DNA of 64,000 nt, from assembly GCA_024998625.1 (NCBI GenBank), contig JACOEL010000011.1:1-64000 (forward strand), given 5' to 3'. The notes beneath the pieces are model-generated. The model saw only the letters and a program-made list of their open reading frames with translations. It did no database searches and was not told the DNA's origin. Source of the stretch: Nitrospira sp. Its GTDB lineage: Bacteria > Nitrospirota > Nitrospiria > Nitrospirales > Nitrospiraceae. Position 1 is the first letter of the stretch. The number at the start of each line of letters is the position of its first letter. Of this stretch, positions 45,550-54,496 are shown one piece after another. Both the position numbers and the translations under genes were made by a program.

Positions 45550-45873
45550 TCAAAATAAACCGGGGATCTTCATCCCGCCCGTTACGGCCTTCATTTCTTC
45601 CGCCATCATTTCACGGGATTTTTTCAGCGCATCGTTGCCGGCCGCCACGACCAGATCCTGCAGCATCTCGACATCGCCGGCCTTCACGACTTCCGGATCG
45701 ATCTTCACGCTCAGCAGGTCCATGGCCCCATTGACCGTCACCGTCACAATCCCGCCACCCGCAGTCCCGGAAACGGTCTTGGTCGCAGCCTGCTCCTGCA
45801 CCTTAGCCATCTGTTCCTGCATGGCTTGGGCTTGCTTCAAGATGTTGGACATATTCCCGAATGGACTCTTCAT
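45550..45873 (-). CDS. YbaB/EbfC nucleoid-associated protein, 107 aa
   Basis: DNA-binding nucleoid protein. Typical features are NMSNILKQAQAMQEQMAKVQ, GGGIVTVTVNG and DVEMLQDLVVAAGNDAL. Its ATG overlaps the dnaX stop (ATGA), so it is translationally coupled. Family length. It lies between dnaX and recR as in most bacteria. Confidence 0.94.
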   Translation of the reverse strand: MKSPFGNMSNILKQAQAMQEQMAKVQEQAATKTVSGTAGGGIVTVTVNGAMDLLSVKIDPEVVKAGDVEMLQDLVVAAGNDALKKSREMMAEEMKAVTGGMKIPGLF

Positions 45874-47735
45874 TCCTGTACCTCCTGTACCGGAGCCGTC
45901 GCGCGAACTTCTGCCAGCTCTCCGCCGAACATCTCCAGGGCTTGTTTAACAAGGGGATGAGCCTTCGCCTGTTGCGTCAAGATCAGGCGTTGTTCCTGCT
46001 CCTTCGCAACCCGGATCTGTTTCATCGTAGGGGTGGCTCCTGGATCCTGCTCCGCCACCTCGACGATTCGAATTCGTACGGCACGCCCGTAGAGACTTTC
46101 TCCCAACGCCGCCAAAGCTTGCAGGTTGTCTTCCTTCTCCAACATCGACCGCGCGGTCGTGGCCTGCTTGGCAAACCCCAACGTGATCAACCCGCCCTCG
46201 ATCTTGACCAGACGGCCCATTTCAAGGAACGGTGCGATATTGGGATGATTCGTGGAGACCGCCTCTTGGAACTGCTCCCAATTCACTTCGACCGCGGCAG
46301 CCGACGCCTCAGCAGACAAGGCAGCCTTCGGTTCCTGCTGAACCGGCGCAACGGAAGCCGGAGGAACCACCGGAGCCGATAAGGGAGCGGCAGGCGGAGC
46401 CGCCACTTCACGCGGCGGTGCGACAGAAGGGGCCTTGAGGGCACTCCCACCAGCAACAGACACCTTTGCAACGTTGCCCTGGCTGACTTTCACACCGGCA
46501 GTCTTGACCACAGGCGCAGGAGACGGTGCCGCCTTATCCTGAGATTTCGGAGGCGTCGGTGTCACGACCCGGCGGTCGGCTGCCGACTTCTCAGGCTGAA
46601 CCTCGAGGCGGCTTGATGCCGGTTGTACCTCAGCATTTCGCAATAATCTGGTGGCACGAACCGCCGCTGTTTCAAGCACAAACCGCGGATGGGCATTGAC
46701 TCGCAAACTGTCTTCCGCGGCGGCATATATTCGAAACAATTCCTGCAATTGCTCCACGGTGAATCGCTCGGCGTCACGAGCCAGCTGTGTCAAGTCTTCT
46801 TCGGTCGCTTCGATGAGACTCCGCAATTCAGGCCCTGACGGCACGACCGCCGCCACCAGCATATTCCGCACATATTCCACTAGATCGGCGCAGTAGGCGC
46901 GCACGTCATGTCCTTGATCCAACAACGCCGCGATGACCTGCAGTGCCTTGGCGCTGTCCTGCTGGATCACCGCTTCAACCATGGCCCGGATACGTTCCTG
47001 CGGAACCGCGCCGAGCAACGCTTCGAGATCCTCGTGGCGAATCGTGTTGCCGCCGAACGCAATGACCTGATCCAGCAAACTGAGCCCATCACGCATGCTA
47101 CCTTCGCTGGCCCGCGCCAGGGCCATCAGACTGCGGTCTTCGATGGTCAACCCGTCTTGATTGGCGACATGCCGCAACCGTTGCACGATCTCGGCTTTGG
47201 AGATTCGGCGAAAATTGTAGTGCTGGCAGCGTGACAGAATCGTCGCGGGAATCTTATGAATTTCTGTCGTCGCGAAGATGAATACGACGTGGGCCGGAGG
47301 CTCTTCCAGCGTCTTCAGCAAGGCGTTGAACGCCGAGTTGGAGAGCATGTGGACTTCGTCGATAATGTAGACTCGATACTGCCCGCGAAACGGCGTAAAC
47401 TTTACATTCTCGCGAATCTCGCGAACGTCGTCCACGCTGGTATTCGACGCGCCGTCGATCTCGACCACATCCACCGACGTTCCCTGGGTGATCTCCTGGC
47501 AATTCGCGCAGGAATTACACGGCGTTCCGGTCGGCCCCTGCTCGCAATTCAGCGCCTTGGCCAAAATACGGGCCACCGTCGTTTTTCCCACTCCACGGGT
47601 ACCGGAAAAGAGGAAGGCATGGGCGATCCGCTTCGTCGCAATCGAGTTCATCAACGTCTGCACGACGTGCGACTGTCCGATGACGTCGTCAAACGTCCCC
47701 GGCCGGTATTTTCTCGCGGAAACTTGATAATCCAT
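45870..47735 (-). CDS. dnaX: DNA polymerase III subunit gamma/tau, 621 aa
   Basis: Clamp-loader ATPase of the replisome. Walker A GTRGVGKTTVARIL, the zinc module CEQGPTGTPCNSCANC, Walker B VYIIDEVHML and sensor 1 FIFATTEIHKIPATIL are present in the AAA+ part (residues 1 to about 230). The clamp-loader lid follows, then a Pro/Ala-rich linker (about 380-480) and a C-terminal tau-like domain. I saw no obvious slippery A-run for a gamma frameshift. The SRP RNA lies 82 bases upstream. Confidence 0.96.
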   Translation of the reverse strand: MDYQVSARKYRPGTFDDVIGQSHVVQTLMNSIATKRIAHAFLFSGTRGVGKTTVARILAKALNCEQGPTGTPCNSCANCQEITQGTSVDVVEIDGASNTSVDDVREIRENVKFTPFRGQYRVYIIDEVHMLSNSAFNALLKTLEEPPAHVVFIFATTEIHKIPATILSRCQHYNFRRISKAEIVQRLRHVANQDGLTIEDRSLMALARASEGSMRDGLSLLDQVIAFGGNTIRHEDLEALLGAVPQERIRAMVEAVIQQDSAKALQVIAALLDQGHDVRAYCADLVEYVRNMLVAAVVPSGPELRSLIEATEEDLTQLARDAERFTVEQLQELFRIYAAAEDSLRVNAHPRFVLETAAVRATRLLRNAEVQPASSRLEVQPEKSAADRRVVTPTPPKSQDKAAPSPAPVVKTAGVKVSQGNVAKVSVAGGSALKAPSVAPPREVAAPPAAPLSAPVVPPASVAPVQQEPKAALSAEASAAAVEVNWEQFQEAVSTNHPNIAPFLEMGRLVKIEGGLITLGFAKQATTARSMLEKEDNLQALAALGESLYGRAVRIRIVEVAEQDPGATPTMKQIRVAKEQEQRLILTQQAKAHPLVKQALEMFGGELAEVRATAPVQEVQE

Positions 47736-47817
47736 GTTGCCTCGACCCTGTCGGGACGGTGGTGCTTGCCGCTGCCGGCGGCGCTTGACCCGCCGCGCGA
47801 GATGTCATCGAAAAAGT

Positions 47818-47918
47818 GGGGCCAGGTGATCCTGCGGCACACAGAACGAACCGCTTACCGTTGCTTCCTTCCGGACCTGGCGGGGTTCACAGGGTTCTGT
47901 TGCACAGGGCCCGGCCCC
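47818..47918 (-). ncRNA. ffs: Bacterial small signal recognition particle RNA (4.5S)
   Basis: About 101 nt on the minus strand. The 5' GGGGCCGGG and 3' CCTGGCCCC ends pair. The conserved domain IV loop region GGTCCGGAAGGAAGCA contains the GGAA tetraloop bound by Ffh. A T-run (ACTTTTTC) follows the 3' end and probably terminates transcription. It lies between dnaX and tRNA-Ser. Confidence 0.95.
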
Positions 47919-47921
47919 GTT

Positions 47922-47949
47922 ACACTAAAGGATCTTCTCCGCTCGCCAA
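47922..47949 (-). promoter_or_regulatory. Sigma-70 promoter of ffs
   Basis: Minus strand: TTGGCG (47949-47944), a 16-bp spacer and TAGTGT (47927-47922), a few bases before the SRP RNA 5' end. Confidence 0.55.
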
Positions 47950-48109
47950 GAGGCATAGAATGGCTCGGGGTCGAGCTAGCTCTGTTTGGCGGAGAGGGTG
48001 GACATTCGAAGTCGCGCGCACGCGATCCCCCTCGTCGACTCCCACCGCATCCGTTCGCGATGGCAATTCCGACTTACACGCCAGCTCAACCTTGCTTGGT
48101 GCCGTTCGA

Positions 48110-48199
<90 letters not shown>

Positions 48200-48225
48200 G
48201 CAATCGGACGACTTCAAGGGGACGC

Positions 48226-48254
48226 ATCTTATCACGCAGGTTTTGGTGCGGCAA
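48226..48254 (-). promoter_or_regulatory. Sigma-70 promoter of tRNA-Ser
   Basis: Minus strand: TTGCCG (48254-48249), a 17-bp spacer and TAAGAT (48231-48226), 27 bases before the tRNA 5' end. Confidence 0.6.
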
Positions 48255-48361
48255 GGTAAGCCGGAGCCTGCAAACATGACACTGCGATGGTGAAGGGAAG
48301 TCCGACCTCGATCGGGAGCCCCCCCGAGGGCCCCGTGGCGACTGCCCCCGGGATGTCACCA

Positions 48362-48390
48362 TTGACCACTCCTGCGCGCATTCCTATACT
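48362..48390 (+). promoter_or_regulatory. Strong sigma-70 promoter of the AsmA gene
   Basis: TTGACC (48362-48367), a 17-bp spacer and TATACT (48385-48390), followed by GGAGG and the ATG at 48418. Near-consensus. Confidence 0.75.
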
Positions 48391-48417
48391 GCGGGACTAT
48401 TTCAGCGGAGGTACGTG

Positions 48418-50526
48418 ATGAAAATCCTGGTCGGGATCGGTGTCGTGATCCTGCTGCTCATCGTCCTGATCGTCGCGTTGCCATTCCTTATCGATCTGAA
48501 CAAGTATCAAGACCGGTACCGCCCCTTAATCGAAGAGGCCCTCAACCGGAAGGTCGAACTCCGGGACATTCGGCTCACCATTTGGCCACGCATCGGCGCA
48601 AGGGTCGGCGGCTTCGTCGTCCAGGACGACCCGGCCTTTCGCACAGGCCCCTTCGCATCGCTCTCCTCATTGGATGTGGGCGTCAAGCTGCTGCCGCTGT
48701 TCAAGGGCAAAGTCGATGTCGAGGAGATCACCCTGCGCGACCCGGTCATCACGGTCCTGAAAAATGTCCAGGGCCAACTCAATATCTCGACCCTCGGTGC
48801 CAAAACACCGGCTCCGCCCACACCTTCAAAACCCGAGGTGCCGGGGCAGGCACCCGGCAATCCGTTCCAAGTCCTGGCGCTCCTTGCGGTGGACCGGGTC
48901 TCGATCGACGGGGGCAAACTTTTGTATCGTGACGAGTTCACCCAGAAACCGACCGAGTACACCGTCAATAACCTTGAGTTTCTGCTCACCTCGGTCCACC
49001 TCGACGAAAGCCCCACCGTCCACCTGGGTGCGACGGTGCAGCCCTATAACTTGCCGGTCCGGCTCGATGGCACCTTCGGCCCACTCGTTGAAACCCTAGA
49101 CGTGAAGTCGTTCACATTCAACCTGACACTAGGGAAAATGGCCGTCGGGCTCAAGGGACGCGCGGTCGGAGGGAACCTGGACGCAACCGTCAATGCCCTG
49201 CAGATCGACACGGCGGATCTCCCCATCGCACTGCCGCTGACGAAGCCGGTACAGATCAAGGATGTGCACCTCACTCTCCATGCCCTGTACCCGGTTCCGC
49301 CCGACACCCCGCCCGCCAATCAGGTCGATCTGACCGATCTGGGATTGACCCTGGTCATGGGCGGATCGGCGATCAACGTCAAAGGCACGGCCACCAAAGG
49401 CTTGGCCAACCTGACAGCAGCATCTGCCAGTATCAACTCCGCGGATCTTCCGGTTGCCATCCCCCTCACGAAGCCGGTCGAATTCAAAGACCTTCATGTG
49501 AATCTCCGGGCTAAATATCCGCCTAGGGAGGGAGCCGCGCCGCTCGAACTTGCCGAGATTCCGAACCTGGGCCTCACCGTCGCCATGGGGAGCTCACGTA
49601 TCGAGGTCAAAGGATCGGTGCTGGGCGGACTGGCGAAAATCACTGCCAACTCAAAACTCATCAACACGACTGACCTGCCGATCGCGCTGACACTGAAAAA
49701 GCCGGTGGAGGTCAAAGACCTGCAGGTCGCAGCCGAAATGAAGGGACAAGAAGCACGCCTCACCAACGCCTCTCTCCAACTGTTCGGCGGATTCGTCCGC
49801 ACGCAGGGAACGCTCGGCCTGGGCACCGCAACTCCCCCCTTCAACAGCACGGTCTCGATTCAAGGCCTCCAACTTGGACCGGCCCTTCAGGCCATCGGCA
49901 CCGACCAGGTGTCCATGAGCGGGACAGCCAGCGCCGAGCTGGCAGTGAACGGGCGCGGATTTACCCATCCGGACCTCGTCAAGGCCCTCGCAGGCACCGG
50001 CCGAGTGACAGTGAAAGATGGGAAAATCGAGGGGATCAATTTATTGCAGCAGGCCTCGATGTTGCTCAAAGTGGTCGGCGTTTCCTTAGACAACGTCAAG
50101 GCCACCGCTTTTTCCGCCATCGAAAGCGACTTTGCGATCAAACAAGGTCTGATCGCCATCCAACGACTCCTCATCGACAGCCATGATTTTCAGGCCACCG
50201 GCGGAGGAACGATCGGCCTCGATCAGTCGCTCGACATGAAACTGAACCTGAATCTGTCCCAGGCCTTGAGCCAGAAGATTGTGGCCGGCTCTCCCATCGC
50301 CAAAGTCGCGTTGACCGGCGGGCGGCTCTCGCTCCCGCTGCTCATTACCGGCAGCACGCAGGCCCCTTCCTATGGGCTCGATACAAAAATGTTTGCGGGA
50401 AAAGTCAAAGAGGAGGTGAAGGAAAAGGTCAAAGGCGCCGTGGGAGACCTCTTGAAAGGTTCCGCGAAACCGGACGACCTCAAACAGCAAGGTAAGGACC
50501 TCTTGAAGGGGCTCTTCGGGCGATAG
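48418..50526 (+). CDS. AsmA family envelope protein with a 76-residue repeat, 702 aa
   Basis: An inner-membrane anchor (residues 4-26) precedes a long periplasmic beta-rich body. AsmA/TamB-type proteins form grooves that carry lipids across the periplasm. The N-terminal AsmA segment includes ALNRKVELRDIRLTIWP. From residues about 264 to 430 three units recur, each with [A/S/T]-D-L-P-[I/V]-A-[L/I]-x-L-x-KPV, anchored at codons 266, 342 and 418, exactly 76 codons apart. A C-terminal AsmA_2-like part follows. ATG 48418 is chosen because GGAGG lies 6 bases before it. MscS follows after 20 bases. Confidence 0.9.
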   Translation: MKILVGIGVVILLLIVLIVALPFLIDLNKYQDRYRPLIEEALNRKVELRDIRLTIWPRIGARVGGFVVQDDPAFRTGPFASLSSLDVGVKLLPLFKGKVDVEEITLRDPVITVLKNVQGQLNISTLGAKTPAPPTPSKPEVPGQAPGNPFQVLALLAVDRVSIDGGKLLYRDEFTQKPTEYTVNNLEFLLTSVHLDESPTVHLGATVQPYNLPVRLDGTFGPLVETLDVKSFTFNLTLGKMAVGLKGRAVGGNLDATVNALQIDTADLPIALPLTKPVQIKDVHLTLHALYPVPPDTPPANQVDLTDLGLTLVMGGSAINVKGTATKGLANLTAASASINSADLPVAIPLTKPVEFKDLHVNLRAKYPPREGAAPLELAEIPNLGLTVAMGSSRIEVKGSVLGGLAKITANSKLINTTDLPIALTLKKPVEVKDLQVAAEMKGQEARLTNASLQLFGGFVRTQGTLGLGTATPPFNSTVSIQGLQLGPALQAIGTDQVSMSGTASAELAVNGRGFTHPDLVKALAGTGRVTVKDGKIEGINLLQQASMLLKVVGVSLDNVKATAFSAIESDFAIKQGLIAIQRLLIDSHDFQATGGGTIGLDQSLDMKLNLNLSQALSQKIVAGSPIAKVALTGGRLSLPLLITGSTQAPSYGLDTKMFAGKVKEEVKEKVKGAVGDLLKGSAKPDDLKQQGKDLLKGLFGR

Positions 50527-50546
50527 CAGTTGCGGGGAGGGGGCGC

Positions 50547-51347
50547 ATGCCGTTGGCCAATCTGATCACTCAATACATCGTGCAATACGGCTTTCGAATC
50601 ATGGGGGCGGTCCTGGTCGTCGCCGCCGCCCTGTTCGTGGCCAAATCGGTGGGTCGGCTCTTCGAGCGCTGGCTGAACGAGCAGGACCTGGAACCACCGC
50701 TTCGCCTGTTGCTCCTGCGACTCGTGAAGGCCCTCGTGGTGATCCTCGGTCTTCTGATCGCGCTGGATCAACTCGGCCTACAAATTGCGCCGCTGGTCGC
50801 CGGACTCGGTGTGGCCGGCCTCGGGGTCGGACTCGCCCTGCAAGGCGTCCTGAGCAATGTCGTAGCCGGTCTGTCGATCATCTTTACCAAACCCTATCGA
50901 GTCGGCGAACATGTGTCGCTCTTAGGGGTGCACGGGGATGTCACAAAAATCGATATCTTCACGACGACGCTCATGCATCCGGATCACTCCCGGATCGTGA
51001 TCCCCAATCGCAAAGTCGTCGGAGAAATTCTGCACAACTTCGGCTCGATCCGACAGCTAGATCTCTCCATCGGAGTATCGTACCGAACCGATGTGGACGC
51101 CACACTGCGGGTGCTGCGCGATCTCGTGAGCCGACACCCGAAAGTGCTTCAGGACCCGGCCCCGATCATCGGCATTGCCGGCTTCGCCGATTCCTCTATT
51201 ACCCTGTCCATTCGGCCCTGGGTCCAGGTCGCGTCCGTCGGAGCTGCGCACATCGAACTCAATCGGGCGATCCTTCAACGATTACAAGCCGATGGGGTGG
51301 AGATCCCGTTCCCTCAGCGTGAGGTACGACTACTGAATCCCTCCTAA
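50547..51347 (+). CDS. MscS-type mechanosensitive channel, 266 aa
   Basis: Three N-terminal TM helices (about residues 15-35, 58-78 and the pore helix with GLGVGLALQGVLSNVVAGL) are followed by the cytoplasmic beta domain (LGVHGDVTKIDIFTTTL, VIPNRKVVGEILHNF). These are the hallmarks of MscS, which releases solutes under hypo-osmotic shock. Length matches the minimal E. coli-like channel. It lies 20 bases after asmA, so co-expression is likely. A second, unrelated mechanosensitive channel (MscL) is encoded at 58402. Confidence 0.92.
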   Translation: MPLANLITQYIVQYGFRIMGAVLVVAAALFVAKSVGRLFERWLNEQDLEPPLRLLLLRLVKALVVILGLLIALDQLGLQIAPLVAGLGVAGLGVGLALQGVLSNVVAGLSIIFTKPYRVGEHVSLLGVHGDVTKIDIFTTTLMHPDHSRIVIPNRKVVGEILHNFGSIRQLDLSIGVSYRTDVDATLRVLRDLVSRHPKVLQDPAPIIGIAGFADSSITLSIRPWVQVASVGAAHIELNRAILQRLQADGVEIPFPQREVRLLNPS

Positions 51348-51408
51348 GGCCGGAACCGCTGATCACCCTCCAGGCTGCACACTCACGCCGCCGACACCCG
51401 GCGCTGAC

Positions 51409-51437
51409 TTGTTGGTCCCAGCGCAACATGCTAGTCT
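51409..51437 (+). promoter_or_regulatory. Possible promoter of the GTPase/OmpA cluster
   Basis: TTGTTG (51409-51414), a 17-bp spacer and TAGTCT (51432-51437), 46 bases before the start codon at 51483. No sigma-54 (GG-N10-GC) site was noticed nearby. Confidence 0.4.
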
Positions 51438-51482
51438 AGGCCCCTTTCGTGACAGAACGATCGCGACCAAGGAGATCCCATC

Positions 51483-52100
51483 ATGAGCAGGCAGCCGGAC
51501 CTCGATCGCCCCCGACGTTCAGAACGAACCTCGGGCAATAGTCTCGCCGACGCAGACACGGAATCCGCACTGACCGACGAACATGCAGCCGGCACCAACC
51601 TCGACAAGATCCGTGACATTCTGTTCGGCGCCCAGGTCCGTGATCATGAACGCCGGTTCGCCAAACTCGAAGCGCAGTTGCTCGCAGAAGCAGCGCAATT
51701 GCGCAATGACCTTAAGGAACGATTCGCTTCGCTGGAGCAATACATTCGAAAAGAAGTGGACACGGTGACGGGCCGCCTGACGGCCGAAGAACAGGACCGC
51801 ACCGATGCCGTCGGACGCCTGACCACGGAACTGCACACGCTGGCCGGCGTGCTCCAGCAGACGGCGACCCAGCTGCGGGAGCAGAGCGAGCAGGCGCATC
51901 ACGATTTGCGCACCCAACTCCAAAATCAGGCAGCCTCCCTCTCCGGTGACTTCACCCAGCAACACGCCGCCTTATCGGCCACCCTCGACGATGCGGTCCG
52001 TCAACTCTCACACCAAAAGACCGACCGCGCGTCCCTTGCGACGTTGTTTCAGGAACTCTCACAGAGGCTCTCGCATGACCAGCCTCCGCAACAGGCGTAA
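51483..52100 (+). CDS. Coiled-coil protein of the GTPase/OmpA cluster, 205 aa
   Basis: A cytosolic, nearly all-helical protein. After a disordered acidic start (residues 1-38) comes the segment NLDKIRDILFGAQVRDHERR at about 39-58, followed by long heptad-patterned helices (about 60-195). No signal or TM. It precedes the OmpA-type membrane protein by 116 bases and is probably part of the same locus. A structural or adaptor role binding GTPase or partner is inferred from context only; no enzymatic motif is seen. Confidence 0.75.
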   Translation: MSRQPDLDRPRRSERTSGNSLADADTESALTDEHAAGTNLDKIRDILFGAQVRDHERRFAKLEAQLLAEAAQLRNDLKERFASLEQYIRKEVDTVTGRLTAEEQDRTDAVGRLTTELHTLAGVLQQTATQLREQSEQAHHDLRTQLQNQAASLSGDFTQQHAALSATLDDAVRQLSHQKTDRASLATLFQELSQRLSHDQPPQQA

Positions 52101-52216
52101 CTCCACGCCCATTCGTCAACGGTTCCGGTCTGCCCTCCAGACCGCGCGTACGGCTGTTTCCCCGACTACGATGTGTCGCGTAGAATGCCCTCCTTCCTTC
52201 AAGCCACGGAGACGGG

Positions 52217-53947
52217 ATGGCGCATGCACCTAAAGCCGGCACGCCGGCAGTCGAACGCGACTATGCTGAATTGCGGAGCCTCCTCCTGGCGCCCGAGCAA
52301 TCGCGTCTGGAGCAACTGCAAGAGCAGGTCGAACACCTCGACCTCAACGCCCACAATCTGAATCGTGTGCTCCCCGAGGCGATCGCGCTTCGTGGGGAGA
52401 CTGACCACCGGCTGACTCATGCGCTCACCCCTCACGTCTCCGAAGCACTGGGAGTCTCCGTTCGCAAGCAGCCCCATATGATCGTCGATGCGATCGCCCC
52501 GATCATGATGCCGGCGATCCGCCAGGCGATCGCCAATGCCTTGCGCAGCATGGTGCAATCGCTCAATCAAACCATTGAACACAGCCTCTCGATCCGAAGC
52601 ATGCAATGGCGGTTGGAGGCCTTGCGCACCGGCAAACCGTTCGCCGAAATCGTCCTGCTGCATACCCTCTGCTACCGAGTCGAACAGGTCTTTCTCATTC
52701 ACGCTCAGACCGGCCTGCTGCTCGCGCATGCAGCCGGCGACGCAGTCGCCGTGCAGGATCAGACCCTGGTCTCGGGCATGTTGTCGGCGGTTCGAAGCTT
52801 CGTCCAGGATTCGTTCGGCGCAACACCTGATCAGGCGTTGAACACCTTGCAAGTCGGTGATCTGACCGTCTGGATCGAACAGGGCCCCTCGGCAATCCTC
52901 GCGGCCGTCATACGTGGCACGCCGCCGGAGACGTTCCACGTTCACCTCCAGGACACCCTCAATCGCATTCACGCCGAACATTTCGATGCGCTGACACGCT
53001 TCAGTGGTGATGCGGCACCCTTTGCCGGGGCCACACCACTCCTGGAAGAGTGCCTGCGGGTCCAGTTTGAAACGCGCCGGCGTGCCATCGCTCCCATCAC
53101 CTGGATCTTCCTAGTGGCGATCATCCTGGCAGCAATCTGGTGGGGAGTATCGGTCTTTCAAGACCGACAACACTGGCAGGCCTACCTGGAGCGGCTGGCC
53201 TCGGAGCCGGGCCTCGTCGTCACCTCCACACATTCAGAAGGCAATCGATATGTGCTCACCGGGCTGCGCGACCCGTTGGCCGCTGATCCGGACGCGCTTT
53301 TGCAGGGCAGTGGGGTGACGGCCGATCACGTCGACGCGAAATGGAGTCCCTACTACGCCCTCGACGCCGCGTTTACCCTGAAACGAGCCGGAATCGTCCT
53401 GTCCCCCCCAGACACAGTTCGCTTGACCCTAGAAGGACCGCGCCTGACGGCCACCGGCACAGCCGGCGCAGAGTGGATCCGGCAGAGCCGACCGCTGGCG
53501 CGCCTGCTCCCCGGCATCACCGAATATGACGATCGCCACGTCGTCGCTCGGTCGCTTGAGGCACTGGTCCAACGGATGGCAGGGGTCTGGATTCTGTTCC
53601 AACAGGGGACGGCCACGATCCAATCACCGGACCAGCTTCAGGGGGTACGTCGCATATCAGAGCTCCTGCATCAGCTGGACGACCTGGCGCGTCTCTCCGG
53701 CGCAACGGTGATACTAGAGATCACCGGCCAAACGGATGTCGTAGGCCGGTCAAGCCGAAACCAACGGCTGAGCGAGAACCGCGCCCGGTCGGTGCTCGAT
53801 GCCCTTCATCCCGCCACCTTTTCCGCGATCACGTTTCACGCTCGCGGGATCGGCCCGGCATCTGAATCGTCGACTTCCCTGAGCGCCGCCACGTTGCCGC
53901 AAGACCGGCGAGTGTCTTTTCAGGCCACCGTTCACCCCGCGTCGTGA
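52217..53947 (+). CDS. Membrane protein: cytoplasmic longin/roadblock-like half, TM, periplasmic OmpA domain, 576 aa
   Basis: Residues about 1-110 are helical. Residues 130-250 form an alpha/beta segment (FAEIVLLHTLCYRVEQVFLI, TGLLLAHAAG, LTVWIEQGPSAILAAVIRG) whose strand/helix order resembles longin or roadblock/LC7 domains. One TM at about 293-313 (APITWIFLVAIILAAIWWGV) separates it from a periplasmic part, ending in an OmpA-like peptidoglycan-binding domain (ITGQTDVVG, NQRLSENRARSVLDAL). It lies 12 bases before the GTPase. Roadblock proteins such as MglB are GTPase-activating partners of small GTPases, so a regulator or effector relation is plausible. Confidence 0.75.
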   Translation: MAHAPKAGTPAVERDYAELRSLLLAPEQSRLEQLQEQVEHLDLNAHNLNRVLPEAIALRGETDHRLTHALTPHVSEALGVSVRKQPHMIVDAIAPIMMPAIRQAIANALRSMVQSLNQTIEHSLSIRSMQWRLEALRTGKPFAEIVLLHTLCYRVEQVFLIHAQTGLLLAHAAGDAVAVQDQTLVSGMLSAVRSFVQDSFGATPDQALNTLQVGDLTVWIEQGPSAILAAVIRGTPPETFHVHLQDTLNRIHAEHFDALTRFSGDAAPFAGATPLLEECLRVQFETRRRAIAPITWIFLVAIILAAIWWGVSVFQDRQHWQAYLERLASEPGLVVTSTHSEGNRYVLTGLRDPLAADPDALLQGSGVTADHVDAKWSPYYALDAAFTLKRAGIVLSPPDTVRLTLEGPRLTATGTAGAEWIRQSRPLARLLPGITEYDDRHVVARSLEALVQRMAGVWILFQQGTATIQSPDQLQGVRRISELLHQLDDLARLSGATVILEITGQTDVVGRSSRNQRLSENRARSVLDALHPATFSAITFHARGIGPASESSTSLSAATLPQDRRVSFQATVHPAS

Positions 53948-53959
53948 GTCACCCCTGAC

Positions 53960-54496
53960 ATGATCGAAAAGAAAATCTGTATGCTAGGTGCCTTTGCCGT
54001 GGGAAAAACCAGTCTAGTGCGCCGCTTCGTCGCCAGCTGTTTCTCCGATGAGTATCAAACAACCATCGGGGTGACCGTCGACAAGAAAACCCTGTCGATG
54101 GACGGCCGACCCGCGACATTGGTGCTCTGGGATCTCTACGGAGAAGACGAATTCCAAAAATTGCGCCGCTCGTATCTGCGCGGATCGTCCGGGTACCTGG
54201 TAGTCCTGGACGGAATGCGGCGGGCCACGCTGGACATCGCGTTGCACATTCAACTGACCGCGGCGGACGCACTCGGTCCGGTTCCGTTTGTGGTCCTCAT
54301 CAATAAACTCGACCGCCGGCCGGATTGGGAAGTGACCGACCAAGACCTCGTGCAGTTAGCCCAACGTGGTTGGACGGTGCTTTTGACCAGCGCAAAGACG
54401 GGGCAGGGTGTCGAAGAGGCCTTCACGGCTCTCACGCGCGCCATGCTCGGCACGCCACAAGAACCGCCTCCTGCAGGAACACCCGATGGCTCATAA
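53960..54496 (+). CDS. Ras/Rab-like small GTPase, 178 aa
   Basis: All G motifs are visible: P-loop GAFAVGKTSL (Gly10-Lys16-Thr17), switch I Thr34/35, DLYG (Asp58-Gly61), NKLD (115-118) and SAK (144-146). The spacing is that of eukaryotic Ras/Rab. In the DxxGQ motif the catalytic Gln is replaced by Glu (LWDLYGEDEF), suggesting slow intrinsic hydrolysis and need for a GAP. There is no lipidation motif, and its C-terminal tail is Pro-rich. It lies between the OmpA-type protein (12-base gap) and the sigma-54 activator (11-base overlap). Confidence 0.88.
   Translation: MIEKKICMLGAFAVGKTSLVRRFVASCFSDEYQTTIGVTVDKKTLSMDGRPATLVLWDLYGEDEFQKLRRSYLRGSSGYLVVLDGMRRATLDIALHIQLTAADALGPVPFVVLINKLDRRPDWEVTDQDLVQLAQRGWTVLLTSAKTGQGVEEAFTALTRAMLGTPQEPPPAGTPDGS

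Noticed and set aside
51350-51482. Search for a sigma-54 promoter before the GTPase cluster
   Set aside because: No GG-N10-GC site with a convincing TGGCAC/TTGC match was seen; a sigma-70-like site fits better.
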